Shown here piece by piece: positions 35,949 through 44,055 of a stretch of DNA of 64,000 bases. Within the stretch, counting starts at the first letter, position 1. The number at the start of each line of letters is the position of its first letter. Made by a program: the position numbers and the translations under genes. This stretch comes from CAYXEN01 sp964464035 (lineage in GTDB: Bacteria > Krumholzibacteriota > Krumholzibacteriia > WVZY01). The notes beneath the pieces are model-generated. The model did no database searches. It had not been told where the DNA came from and saw nothing but the letters and a program-made list of their open reading frames with translations. The stretch covers positions 1 through 64,000 of the forward strand of contig CAYXEN010000001.1 of the NCBI GenBank assembly GCA_964464035.1, given 5' to 3'.

Positions 35949-36296
35949 ATGACATCGCACCGAAAGCCCTCGAGCAGGTCTTCGAGCCTGGTGTTCCTCG
36001 TATTCATCCTGTCCGCCGCGGTATCTTCGGGATCTTTCGTCCGGCTGGCGGAGGCGCGCGGCGTCGCGGCCGGGAGCGTGGTGCAGGCCGGCGTGGCATC
36101 GCGTGAGACCACTCACAAAGCAGGCGAGGCCCGAAACGCCCGCATCGTGGGTTCGATCACGGACGCGGATACGGGCAGGCCCGTACCCTGGGCGTGGGTC
36201 GTCCTGGAGAGAATACCCGGGGGGAGTGAGAATGACACCCCCCCCGGACGGGCGGATTCCGTCCCAGCCCGGAAGAAAAGAGGCCGGTCCCCTTGA
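35949..36296 (+). CDS. TonB-dependent receptor, N-terminal part (frame broken at a C8 tract)
   Basis: The frame starts at ATG 35949 (MTSHRKPSSRSSSLVFLVF) with a signal peptide. It enters a carboxypeptidase-regulatory-like domain (ARIVGSITDADTGRPVPWAWVVLERIPGG), then stops at 36294-36296. At 36238-36245 there is a run of eight C. Adding one C would continue the frame through PRTGGFRPSPEEKRPVPLN into the long frame downstream, completing the domain (ITDEGGAFVAGGLEPGRYRI). The two frames therefore encode one receptor of about 845 residues, split by a 1-base loss. The cause may be slippage in the cell, real decay, or a base-calling error. Confidence 0.7.
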   Translation: MTSHRKPSSRSSSLVFLVFILSAAVSSGSFVRLAEARGVAAGSVVQAGVASRETTHKAGEARNARIVGSITDADTGRPVPWAWVVLERIPGGSENDTPPGRADSVPARKKRGRSP

Positions 36297-38491
36297 ACCT
36301 CATCACGGATGAAGGAGGCGCCTTCGTGGCCGGAGGCCTCGAGCCGGGAAGATACCGGATCAGGATCAGCCACGTGAGTTATAGATCGCCCCAGCCCCGA
36401 GCGATCGACCTCGCGGCGGGCGTGACGGGCAAGATCGTGTTGCGCCTGGAACCGCGGGTCTACGAGGGATCCTCCATCGTAGTCAGGGCCGGGAAGAAAC
36501 ACAAATCTTTCGCGCGGACGATCACGAAGAGTTCTATCGAGCATACCCCGGGTTCCTTCGAGGATCCGTTGCGGGTCCTGGCCACGCAACCGGGCATGGA
36601 GACGCAGAGTGATTTCGACGGGCGCATAAGCTTCAGGGGTGGTAGTCCGGAGGAGGCGGGTTACTCCTTGAACGGAATACCCGTTCCGTCGGTCTACCAC
36701 CTCGGGGGGATGACCAGCATCTTTCATCCGAGCACGGTCGAGGCGATCAATGCCTTCGCCGGAGCTCACCCGGCCTCTCTCGGTCCGGGCACGGCGGGCT
36801 TCGTGGACGTGGTGACTTCGCCCGACTTCCACCCCGGGAAGCGGGTCGAGAAGGGAAATCCCCGCGACGGCTCCTCCGGGATGCAAGGCGCGAACAGGTC
36901 CCGATATCGATTGGAGGCGAGCCCGCTCACCATGGCCGGGTTGTGGCGCTGGACCGACGAGGGCAAGCTCGACGGCCTGGTTTCCCTTCGTCGAACGTAC
37001 CACGACCTTGTCCTGAAGGCGCTCGGTAAGGACGGCGGTTACACGGTGCCGAACTTCTTCGATGCTCAGGCGCGCGTGGATTGGAGCTCCGGCAATGGAC
37101 AGAGGTTTTCGATCGAGCTTCTAAGATCCGGGGACAGGATGAGCATGGGAGTCGGGGGAGTATCTCCCACCGGGAGCTCGAACCGGCTCTCGCTCTCGGG
37201 TGATTTCTCGCGGCTTGCACTCGACTGGAAACGTGCCGGCGAGGGCGCCGGCTCGTGGGAGGGCGGCTTGACTTTGGCATACCAGCCGAGCGAATACGAC
37301 ATGAGAGTGGAAGGGGCGGATCGCGAGAGCATGGACTGGGCGTCCCGAGCCTATATTCTGAAAGGGGTCGCGTCGAAGCGCGGCGACTATCACAGGTTCG
37401 AGGCGGGCACGCTCCTCATGAGCCGCCGGACGAGTTACGCCGTTTCGCTTGCCCGCGGATTCTGGCAAGTCTGGTCGGGCCCTCCCACGGAGGGCAGCCT
37501 CGAGGGCGATCCGATCACCATCGCGGGCAAGGCCGACAGGAACACCGGCTACCATGCGGTCTATGCCGAGGAGACCTGGTATCCAAGCGCGATGGGGCTC
37601 TCTCTCACCGGCGGCCTCAGGGCGGAATACTTCGCCGTCTCGGGCGAAAAGCACCTCTCGCCGCGCATAACGCTCGGTTTCGATTCCGGCTCCACGAACT
37701 TTCGCGCGGCGTGGGGGCTGTACAGGAGCCATCCCCTCGATCACCCCGGGGATCCCTCGGCGATTTCGGAATCGTTGAGGACCCTCAGGGCGGAGAACTT
37801 CGTTGTCGGCATGAGCCGGGACGCGAGAAGGGCCGGGCTCTTCGACGTCGAGGTGTACCTGCGAAGTACGACAGGCATGCTATCCGAGGTAGCCCCCGGC
37901 GTCTTCATGAACGAAGGGGAAGGGCGGGCCTACGGCATCGATGCAGAGTGGAAGCGATCTTCCAGGCGATGGGCCGTTGCCGCGGCGTATTCGTATTGCC
38001 GGTCGCTGCAGCGAGACGCGGGAGGGACGCTCCTGCGATCGGCCGTGGAGAGGCAGGATGGAACCTACGCCGTTTCATGGGCGAGAAGCGATCCCGCCTG
38101 GCATCCCGGGCCTCACGACATTCGCCACAGCCTGAGGCTCCAGGGACGTGTCGACCTGGGGAGCGGCTTCAGGCTCCTGGTCGATTGGTCCTATCGCACG
38201 GGAAGACCGATCACTCCGATCGCCGAGGTGCTGCGCGGGACGGACGGCGTGGCTTACGGCGTCGAAGGCTCGCCGGGCGGCAAGCGGCTTCCCTCCTATC
38301 ACCGCCTCGATCTTCGCCTGGAGAGATCGTTCACCACGGGATGGGGCGTGCTGCGGACGTACGCGGAAGTGGCGAATGCATACGACCGAAGCAACGTCTA
38401 CCAGGCGAACTACGACAAGAGCTACACGCGCGTGAACAACTACCTCACACTCCCCCTGCTTCCCACCATCGGCATAGCCGCAGAGTTCTGA
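36293..38491 (+). CDS. TonB-dependent receptor, plug and beta-barrel part
   Basis: A 732-residue frame that overlaps the previous one by 4 bases. It contains the rest of the carboxypeptidase-like domain (to ~residue 45), a plug domain (EGSSIVVRAGKKHKSF, ISFRGGSPEEAGYSLNGIPV, ITKSSIEHTPG) and a barrel of amphipathic strands ending in Phe (GIAAEF), as expected for outer-membrane insertion. No start codon with a ribosome site exists at its own 5' end (first codon TTG). The substrate is unknown; no siderophore or vitamin genes are adjacent. There is no FlgD-like tail. Confidence 0.8.
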   Translation: MNLITDEGGAFVAGGLEPGRYRIRISHVSYRSPQPRAIDLAAGVTGKIVLRLEPRVYEGSSIVVRAGKKHKSFARTITKSSIEHTPGSFEDPLRVLATQPGMETQSDFDGRISFRGGSPEEAGYSLNGIPVPSVYHLGGMTSIFHPSTVEAINAFAGAHPASLGPGTAGFVDVVTSPDFHPGKRVEKGNPRDGSSGMQGANRSRYRLEASPLTMAGLWRWTDEGKLDGLVSLRRTYHDLVLKALGKDGGYTVPNFFDAQARVDWSSGNGQRFSIELLRSGDRMSMGVGGVSPTGSSNRLSLSGDFSRLALDWKRAGEGAGSWEGGLTLAYQPSEYDMRVEGADRESMDWASRAYILKGVASKRGDYHRFEAGTLLMSRRTSYAVSLARGFWQVWSGPPTEGSLEGDPITIAGKADRNTGYHAVYAEETWYPSAMGLSLTGGLRAEYFAVSGEKHLSPRITLGFDSGSTNFRAAWGLYRSHPLDHPGDPSAISESLRTLRAENFVVGMSRDARRAGLFDVEVYLRSTTGMLSEVAPGVFMNEGEGRAYGIDAEWKRSSRRWAVAAAYSYCRSLQRDAGGTLLRSAVERQDGTYAVSWARSDPAWHPGPHDIRHSLRLQGRVDLGSGFRLLVDWSYRTGRPITPIAEVLRGTDGVAYGVEGSPGGKRLPSYHRLDLRLERSFTTGWGVLRTYAEVANAYDRSNVYQANYDKSYTRVNNYLTLPLLPTIGIAAEF

Positions 38492-38570
38492 TCTTCCCTC
38501 GCCCGCGACAAGCGTCGATCGAGTGCGCCCCCCGTGAAGCCGGGAATCCGGTCCTGCGCCTTGCACGCTT

Positions 38571-39860
38571 TCAGTTCTTGGGAACAGGCTTGCGGGCGGG
38601 CTCGAGCTTTACGAGGAACTCGTTGCGTATCTTTTCTATGCGCGGCGACTTGGCGAGCATCTCGTAATTCGTATCCAGGTGGGAGATGATGAAATTCGAC
38701 AAGCCGATGAACACGGCGGGGATGATGTAGGGGATCAAGCGCCGCCAGCGTCGCTGGTAGAGGAGGCGCGAGGCGAAAACGGCGCCCGAGGCGAGTATCA
38801 TGTTGAAACCGACGGAGACCAGGTAGAGGTAGCGGATGTTCAGCCAATCGTCGGGGAACTTGAAGAAACAAAACGGGAGCACCGTTATATATGTCCAGGC
38901 GATGAAGAAACGGAGCGCGCGGTTGCCGAAGATGAAGCCGAATATCGAGTAGGAAAGGATGCACAGGAAAGTCAGGATCCTGATCTCGGTCGCGAGCTTG
39001 TAGATGAACTGTACGATCGGCCCAGCGTGCGTCACGAGCCTGGAACTGTGGATGGGAAAAACCATTCTCACTAGATAACTGCCGAAGTTCCTGAAGAATC
39101 CCAGGTTGAAGAATATCATGTCCGAGCGTCCCGGCAGGTAGGGCAGGAGGGACAGCTTGACCAGGAGTATGACGAGGGCGAATATGGTTATCACGAGGAA
39201 GTTGGTGTGGAATACATTCTTTCCGCTTTCCTCCCGGAAGAGCGCGTTGAACACCAGCATACATCCCAGGATGCTGAAAGATGTAGCCTTGGTGAGCAGG
39301 CTCAGGGCGAAGAAGAGCAAGGAGCCGAGGAACCATATCGAGAAAAATCTCCCGCCTTTTTCCAGTTCGTTCTTGAAGTAGAAGAGCAGCGTGAGGAGGG
39401 TGAGCAAGGTGATGACGAGGTCACTGATCCCGGAGACCACCATAACGGCCTTGCCGTAATTCCCCACCGCGAAGACGAAGAGAAGCGACGACAATACGGC
39501 TATGGTCCTGTCCTTGAGCAGGGTGAACACCGTGAAGTAGACGAGAAAAGCGTTCACGGCGTGTATGAGGATGTTGAAGAGGTAATAATACCACGCGTTC
39601 AGGCCGAACCAATGGTACTCGAGGTAGAACAGGACGTTCACCAGCGGCTGGAAGTTCTGGAAAGGGGATGTTTCGAATACGGCCCGGAGTGAACTGTCCG
39701 TCTCGAGCGCGTTCTCCAGGTATATGTAGTCGCTGCGATGCCAGAACGAGTTGTTCCTCACCCGGGAGAAAAAGAGAAGGCTGAGAAGGATGAGCAGGGC
39801 GAGGAAGAGGAGATTGTAGAGAAATATGGACCTGTCTGAATGTTCCCGGCGAGCTCTCAT
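38571..39860 (-). CDS. Polytopic membrane protein, possible GT-C glycosyltransferase
   Basis: A 429-residue protein with about ten hydrophobic helices, from ATG 39860 behind AGGAA. After helix 1 a loop reads SFWHRSDYIYLENALETDSSL, followed by FQNFQPLVNVLFYLEYHWFGLNAW, a layout seen in oligosaccharyl- and PMT-like membrane transferases. The tail is basic and soluble. I see no decisive catalytic motif. It stands alone between convergent and divergent neighbours. TATAAA-like bases about 75 nt upstream may be its -10. Confidence 0.65.
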   Translation of the reverse strand: MRARREHSDRSIFLYNLLFLALLILLSLLFFSRVRNNSFWHRSDYIYLENALETDSSLRAVFETSPFQNFQPLVNVLFYLEYHWFGLNAWYYYLFNILIHAVNAFLVYFTVFTLLKDRTIAVLSSLLFVFAVGNYGKAVMVVSGISDLVITLLTLLTLLFYFKNELEKGGRFFSIWFLGSLLFFALSLLTKATSFSILGCMLVFNALFREESGKNVFHTNFLVITIFALVILLVKLSLLPYLPGRSDMIFFNLGFFRNFGSYLVRMVFPIHSSRLVTHAGPIVQFIYKLATEIRILTFLCILSYSIFGFIFGNRALRFFIAWTYITVLPFCFFKFPDDWLNIRYLYLVSVGFNMILASGAVFASRLLYQRRWRRLIPYIIPAVFIGLSNFIISHLDTNYEMLAKSPRIEKIRNEFLVKLEPARKPVPKN

Positions 39861-40161
39861 AAATATGTTCCTGGCCGATATGGGATTGCGTGCTTACGTG
39901 AATCGGGTCGTCATCCCGAAAGCCGATACCTTTTATAGGAGAAATCCGAGGCAAAGTCCAGGTATTTCGACGTGTTCGGCCCCTTGGCCGGCGCAGCCGA
40001 TCCCGCGGATCGATCAGGCATGGAAACTTTTGGGAATACTCCTACCTTGCGGAATATCTCTTGCAGGGATCGGGGGCTGGTGATATAAGGGACGTGCCGA
40101 AGTCCGGTGATGACGGTATGGAAGCCGGATCGAAGGCATCAGGCAGCCCAGGGAGGAACCG
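39861..40161. other. Intergenic region between divergent genes; no gene seen
   Basis: About 300 bases hold the divergent promoters of the membrane protein gene and mqnA. CCTTTTATAGG (39930-39940) gives a TATAAAA -10-like element toward the minus strand. Open frames here are short and look random. Confidence 0.5.
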
Positions 40162-40980
40162 TTGACAAGGAAGCTCAGAATAGGCGCCCCGCAACACGTT
40201 TGCGCCAGGCCCCTTCTTTTCGGATTGACCAGGACGCCGGAGGAGAGCTGCGAGCTCGTGTTCCATGAACCGGCCGCCCTTGCGGCCATGTTGGAAGCCG
40301 GCATGCTCGACGCAGCCCTGATCCCCGGAATCGAATTCTTGCGAGGAGCGGGTGGATTCATCGTCAAGGGGCCGGCTCTCGTAGCCAAGGACCGGCCGGG
40401 CGGAATCTCTCTTGTTTCGAACAAACCGCTCGGAGAAATAAGACGAATCGCAGTGAACGAACACGCCCGGACCCCGGTCGCGGTGCTGAGGATAGTTCTT
40501 GATCTCAAGTTCGGCATGATGCCGGACATATGCGTGAGCAAGGACGATCGCGCGGTGTGGAGTTCGGAGTTCGACGCCGTTCTCTTGAGCGGTGACGAAT
40601 CCCTCGACCGGTTGAAGGAGGGACCGGGAGATGGAACGGAAGTGTTCGACATCACCGGCATGTGGTACGAGCTCACACCGAAACCGCTGGTGTTCGCAGT
40701 TTGGGCTTTCAATGATGAAGCCGTCGAGGAGATCCTCTGCAAGAAGCTGGTGATTTCGCGCAACCTGGGTATGAGAAATCTTTCCCTTCTGGCGGACGGC
40801 ATATCGCAGACTTCGCAGTTTCCAAGCGAGTTGCTCTATAGTTATCTGAGCGAGAACTGGAATTATGATCTAGGGGAATACGAGTACGAGGGCTTGAAGC
40901 AGCTCGAAGAATACGCCCTCGAATACCGCCTGATGCGAGCGCCCAGGCTCACCGAGCGGGCGCTCCTTGCCGGAGAGTAG
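40162..40980 (+). CDS. mqnA: Chorismate dehydratase MqnA (futalosine menaquinone pathway)
   Basis: A 272-residue protein with a TTG start at 40162 directly behind GGAGGAACC. It has the periplasmic-binding-like fold used by MqnA: LRIGAPQHVCARPLLFGL, AALIPGIEFLR, GGISLVSNKPLGEIRRIAV, WYELTPKPLVFAVWA. It converts chorismate to 3-enolpyruvyl-benzoate, the first step of the futalosine route to menaquinone. No other mqn gene is in the window. It implies a menaquinone-based respiratory chain, fitting the cytochrome genes 2-5 kb away. Confidence 0.88.
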   Translation: MTRKLRIGAPQHVCARPLLFGLTRTPEESCELVFHEPAALAAMLEAGMLDAALIPGIEFLRGAGGFIVKGPALVAKDRPGGISLVSNKPLGEIRRIAVNEHARTPVAVLRIVLDLKFGMMPDICVSKDDRAVWSSEFDAVLLSGDESLDRLKEGPGDGTEVFDITGMWYELTPKPLVFAVWAFNDEAVEEILCKKLVISRNLGMRNLSLLADGISQTSQFPSELLYSYLSENWNYDLGEYEYEGLKQLEEYALEYRLMRAPRLTERALLAGE

Positions 40981-40995
40981 CCGGTCGAATCATCC

Positions 40996-41012
40996 GATGA
41001 TCGCGGATCATC
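40996..41012. terminator. Short hairpin between convergent mqnA and nfi
   Basis: GATGATC-GCG-GATCATC is a perfect 7-bp stem with a 3-base loop, overlapping the nfi stop. CTTT follows on the plus side. A weak terminator candidate. Confidence 0.4.
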
Positions 41013-41715
41013 GTGCCTTTCCCCTCTCCTCGAGTCTCTTCTTGTGTTTTCCAGCCATGATGTGCGCCTGCCGCGTGGGCTCGGGCAGGCGGTAGCCCCC
41101 CGAGGCGGCGAGAACGAGTCTTCGCGCGGAGGCGTTGTCTACGAGATGCCCGGGGGAGACGAACAGCGGCTTGACTCCCGCCCTCGTCCTCAGGACCGAT
41201 CCCACCACGGTTCCGCCGTACCTAAGCAGGGAGAATGATCCCCTTTTCTCGGAAACTTCGTCGTACTCACCGACCAGCCTGCTCTTGGCGCATCCCACCG
41301 TCGGTTTGCCTATCATGATTCCGAGATGGGTCGCGAGGCCGAGCCGGCGTGGATGTGCTATGCCCTGGCCGTCGCAGAGCATGACATCGAACCGGCTCTC
41401 GACTTTTTCCATTGCTTTGACGAGAGCCGGTATCTCCCTGAACGACAACAGGCCCGGCACATAAGGAAAAACCAGGGGGGTGCTCGCTGTTCTCGTTTCC
41501 ACGAGCTCGAGCCGGGGGAAACTCATCACGACCACGGCTGCGATCAGCTTTCCCAGCTGTTTGCTCACCGCGATGTCTGAGCCCGCGATGTATTCGATCC
41601 CACCCAGCGGCAGAGGAGCGAGCTTTACCTTGTTTCGAAGGGATGCCTGCAATGCCACGGCTTCGGCCGGGCTCAAGTTCCATCTGTGAATCTTCTTGAT
41701 CTTCACGTCAAACAT
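41008..41715 (-). CDS. nfi: Endonuclease V
   Basis: A 235-residue protein that nicks near deoxyinosine in DNA. Motifs: the AGSDIAVS stretch holds a catalytic Asp, YVPGLLSFREIPAL and FDVMLCDGQGIAHPRRLGLATHLG the family signatures, and KSRLVGEY with PLFVSPGHLVD the substrate-binding end. The length is normal. Monocistronic, convergent with mqnA and divergent from the AhpD-like gene. Confidence 0.92.
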   Translation of the reverse strand: MFDVKIKKIHRWNLSPAEAVALQASLRNKVKLAPLPLGGIEYIAGSDIAVSKQLGKLIAAVVVMSFPRLELVETRTASTPLVFPYVPGLLSFREIPALVKAMEKVESRFDVMLCDGQGIAHPRRLGLATHLGIMIGKPTVGCAKSRLVGEYDEVSEKRGSFSLLRYGGTVVGSVLRTRAGVKPLFVSPGHLVDNASARRLVLAASGGYRLPEPTRQAHIMAGKHKKRLEERGKAR

Positions 41716-41805
41716 GAATTATACCAGAGAAAGGTTACGAAATACATTCCCGTTCGCCCGGGGAGCTTCGAAGCCCGCGCGGGAGACCAGAGAGGAGGAG
41801 CAATA

Positions 41806-42150
41806 TTGGCGGGAAGAACGGAAGAATTCAACAAGTTCAGGGAAAAGATGAACAAGCGGATCCTCGAGAGCGGGGACCTGGTCATAAAGCGTTTCTTCAA
41901 CCTGGACAGCGCGGCCTACAAGGACGGTGCGCTCCCGTCCCGCTACAAGGAAATGCTGGGCCTCGTCGCCTCCATGGTCCTTCGATGCGACGATTGCATA
42001 AGTTATCATCTCCAGCGCTGCCACGAGGAGGGGGTGGAGAAGGAGGAGCTTTTCGAAGTCTTCGGCATCGCGCTCGTGGTGGGCGGCTCGATCGTGATCC
42101 CGCACTTGAGGCGAGCCGTCGAATTCTGGGACGAGTTGGAATCCGGCTAG
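41806..42150 (+). CDS. Carboxymuconolactone decarboxylase (AhpD-like) family protein
   Basis: A 114-residue protein with a TTG start at 41806 (MAGRTEEFNKFREK), preceded by GAGGAGGAG. An in-frame ATG at 41686 would give 40 extra residues without homology. The motif CDDCISYHLQRCHEEGV holds a CX2C pair with the His that defines the AhpD/CMD peroxidase-like fold. It probably acts as a small thiol peroxidase or unassigned redox protein. The nearest gene downstream is 37 bases away. Confidence 0.82.
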   Translation: MAGRTEEFNKFREKMNKRILESGDLVIKRFFNLDSAAYKDGALPSRYKEMLGLVASMVLRCDDCISYHLQRCHEEGVEKEELFEVFGIALVVGGSIVIPHLRRAVEFWDELESG

Positions 42151-42187
42151 CTCGTCCAGCGACGAAAACCCGGTCTTTGGAGGTATA

Positions 42188-43291
42188 GTGAAAAAGGCAA
42201 AGTCGATTGGATGCTTTGTGGCTCTACTGATTGTCGTGCTTCCGGGGACCGGCGTTTCCGGCGATCCCTGGCGTGCGGTATACGAAAAGGGTTCGGGGGG
42301 CTTGGTGGAGGATCTTTGCATAGGCGACGAAGAGAGCGACGATTACTTGCTATATGCGCCGAGCGCGGTCGACGTCGACTCTCACGGAAACATCTTCGTC
42401 GTGGATCTCAAGCTCAATTGCGTCAAGAAATTCAGCCCCGACGGCGAGTATATCTCGACGTTCGGGGGCAAAGGTGAGGGCCCCGGCGAGTTCGTAATGC
42501 CGCTTCCCATGGTCGTCGACCGGGAAGACAACGTGATCGTTTGGGATTACGGCAACAGGCGCTTCACGATTTTCGATGACGAGGGGCATCTCGTTCGGGC
42601 TATGAGCTTCCAACCCACTGTCACTCGTATCGAGTGTACTCCCGGCGGGTTCCTTCTCGTTGAGACGGAGGAAGGCGATTTTTCGTCTTACGCAATCAAG
42701 ACCAAGGTAAAACTGACAAGATATTCGAAGGATTTCACAAAGCCGGTGGTCGTGGATTCAGCTTACGTGGAGAAATGGAAGAGGGTGAGCAAAGGGGACG
42801 CGAACTGGACGGTGACATACGCCTACTATCCCACGCTGTTCTGGGCCGCGGGAGCTGATGACGAGATCATAATAGGGAACTCCCGGGAGTATAAGATCCG
42901 TATTCTATCGTCCGACCTGAAGCAACTTCATGTCATAGAGAAAAAGGCGGACAGGGTCGAAGTAACCAAGGAAGAGGCGGATCAATACTACGTTTCATTC
43001 GAGAAGGGAAACGAGCTCTTCAAGAATATCTTGCGCGATGAAGTCAAGCTTCCAAAGTACAAGCCCTACTTCGACGGCATCTTCGTCGGCGGAGGCTACA
43101 TCCTGGTGATGCTGAACGAATCGGCGGGCGACGAAGTGCTCTACGACGTTTTCGGCCCGGACGGATCCTACGAGGCGAGTGTGAGACTGCCTTCTTTGGG
43201 GGGAAAGCGGATAAGAGGCGACTACATATACGGCAGAAAGGACTTCGAGAACGAGCTTCCCAAGGTTTGCAGATTCCGCCTTGACGGATAG
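42188..43291 (+). CDS. Secreted NHL-like (6-bladed) beta-propeller protein
   Basis: A 367-residue protein with a GTG start at 42188 behind GGAGG. It has a signal peptide at 1-24 (MKKAKSIGCFVALLIVVLPG). Repeats such as AVDVDSHGNIFVVDLKLNCVKKFSPDGEYISTFG, together with the GKGEGPGEF loop, are typical of 6-bladed propellers; similar architecture appears in the two proteins at 60.9-63.3 kb. No enzymatic motif is seen. The ligand is unknown. Confidence 0.78.
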   Translation: MKKAKSIGCFVALLIVVLPGTGVSGDPWRAVYEKGSGGLVEDLCIGDEESDDYLLYAPSAVDVDSHGNIFVVDLKLNCVKKFSPDGEYISTFGGKGEGPGEFVMPLPMVVDREDNVIVWDYGNRRFTIFDDEGHLVRAMSFQPTVTRIECTPGGFLLVETEEGDFSSYAIKTKVKLTRYSKDFTKPVVVDSAYVEKWKRVSKGDANWTVTYAYYPTLFWAAGADDEIIIGNSREYKIRILSSDLKQLHVIEKKADRVEVTKEEADQYYVSFEKGNELFKNILRDEVKLPKYKPYFDGIFVGGGYILVMLNESAGDEVLYDVFGPDGSYEASVRLPSLGGKRIRGDYIYGRKDFENELPKVCRFRLDG

Positions 43292-43293
43292 CG

Positions 43294-44055
43294 TCAACGT
43301 TCGTGCTTCATCAATTCTTCGTATTCCAAGGGATGATGTTTCTTCATCTCTTCTTCGCTCAAGGTGCCCTTCAACCAGACCTTGTTCATGGGAAAGACAT
43401 CCGGGTTCAGGTGCACCGTATATAGATGCCAGATTATTATCGCCAGAAAAGCAAGCACGGCCTCGTATCCATGTACCGCCGTGGCTATGTCCAACACCCA
43501 CTTGGGCATGAAAGCCATTGTCGCTTCTTCCTGCCAGAGCATGAGGCCGGTTATGATCATGACGGTGGTTCCCCAGACGACGCTGAAGTATTCGAACTTC
43601 TCGATGAAGTTGAAGCGTCCGTAGCGGGGGCCGGTTTTGGTCTTGCCGAGGTTGTACTTGAGGTAGCCGACGAAGTCCCGGAAATCTTTTTTCCTGAATA
43701 TCATTTCACGAACGTCACGGCCGCCCCTCTCGGACAGGAGCGAATACAAGACATGGTAGGCTGAAAGCCCTATGAGAACGACTGCGGCGATCCTGTGCAG
43801 GAGTCCTCTCAGCTCGAAGGTTCCCGGGAACGAGAATAAAGCTCTGATTATAGAAGAATTGGGGGTCAAAAGAGGCAGCCCCGTGACTATCAAGACTATG
43901 AAGCTCAGCATCAAGACCACGTGTTGAATACGCTGCGACAGGGTGAACCGTTCGAAGACGATCTCGTGGGTGTATTCACGATGCGTAACGACGGTAGTCC
44001 CGTGGTTCCTGACCGTGGTTATCTTTTCAGCCGGAATCTCTTTGATACCGCTCAT
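43294..44055 (-). CDS. Cytochrome b561-type membrane subunit
   Basis: A 253-residue protein from ATG 44055 (MSGIKEIPAEKITTV) behind AGGAGAGG. Four or five hydrophobic helices: QHVVLMLSFIVLIVTGLPLL, LLHRIAAVVLIGLSAYHVLY, EYFSVVWGTTVMIITGLML and HGYEAVLAFLAIIIWHLYTVH. His residues in these helices (QHV, LLHRI, YHV, VHGYE, WHLYTVHLNP) are the likely b-haem ligands of the FdhI/b561 superfamily. It overlaps the end of the 11-haem cytochrome in ATGA, so both are co-translated. It would exchange electrons between menaquinol and the cytochrome. Confidence 0.85.
   Translation of the reverse strand: MSGIKEIPAEKITTVRNHGTTVVTHREYTHEIVFERFTLSQRIQHVVLMLSFIVLIVTGLPLLTPNSSIIRALFSFPGTFELRGLLHRIAAVVLIGLSAYHVLYSLLSERGGRDVREMIFRKKDFRDFVGYLKYNLGKTKTGPRYGRFNFIEKFEYFSVVWGTTVMIITGLMLWQEEATMAFMPKWVLDIATAVHGYEAVLAFLAIIIWHLYTVHLNPDVFPMNKVWLKGTLSEEEMKKHHPLEYEELMKHER

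Noticed and set aside
36293..38491. Independent short TonB receptor gene starting at 36293
   Set aside because: It has no ribosome site or signal peptide and begins in the middle of a carboxypeptidase-like domain completed by the upstream frame.
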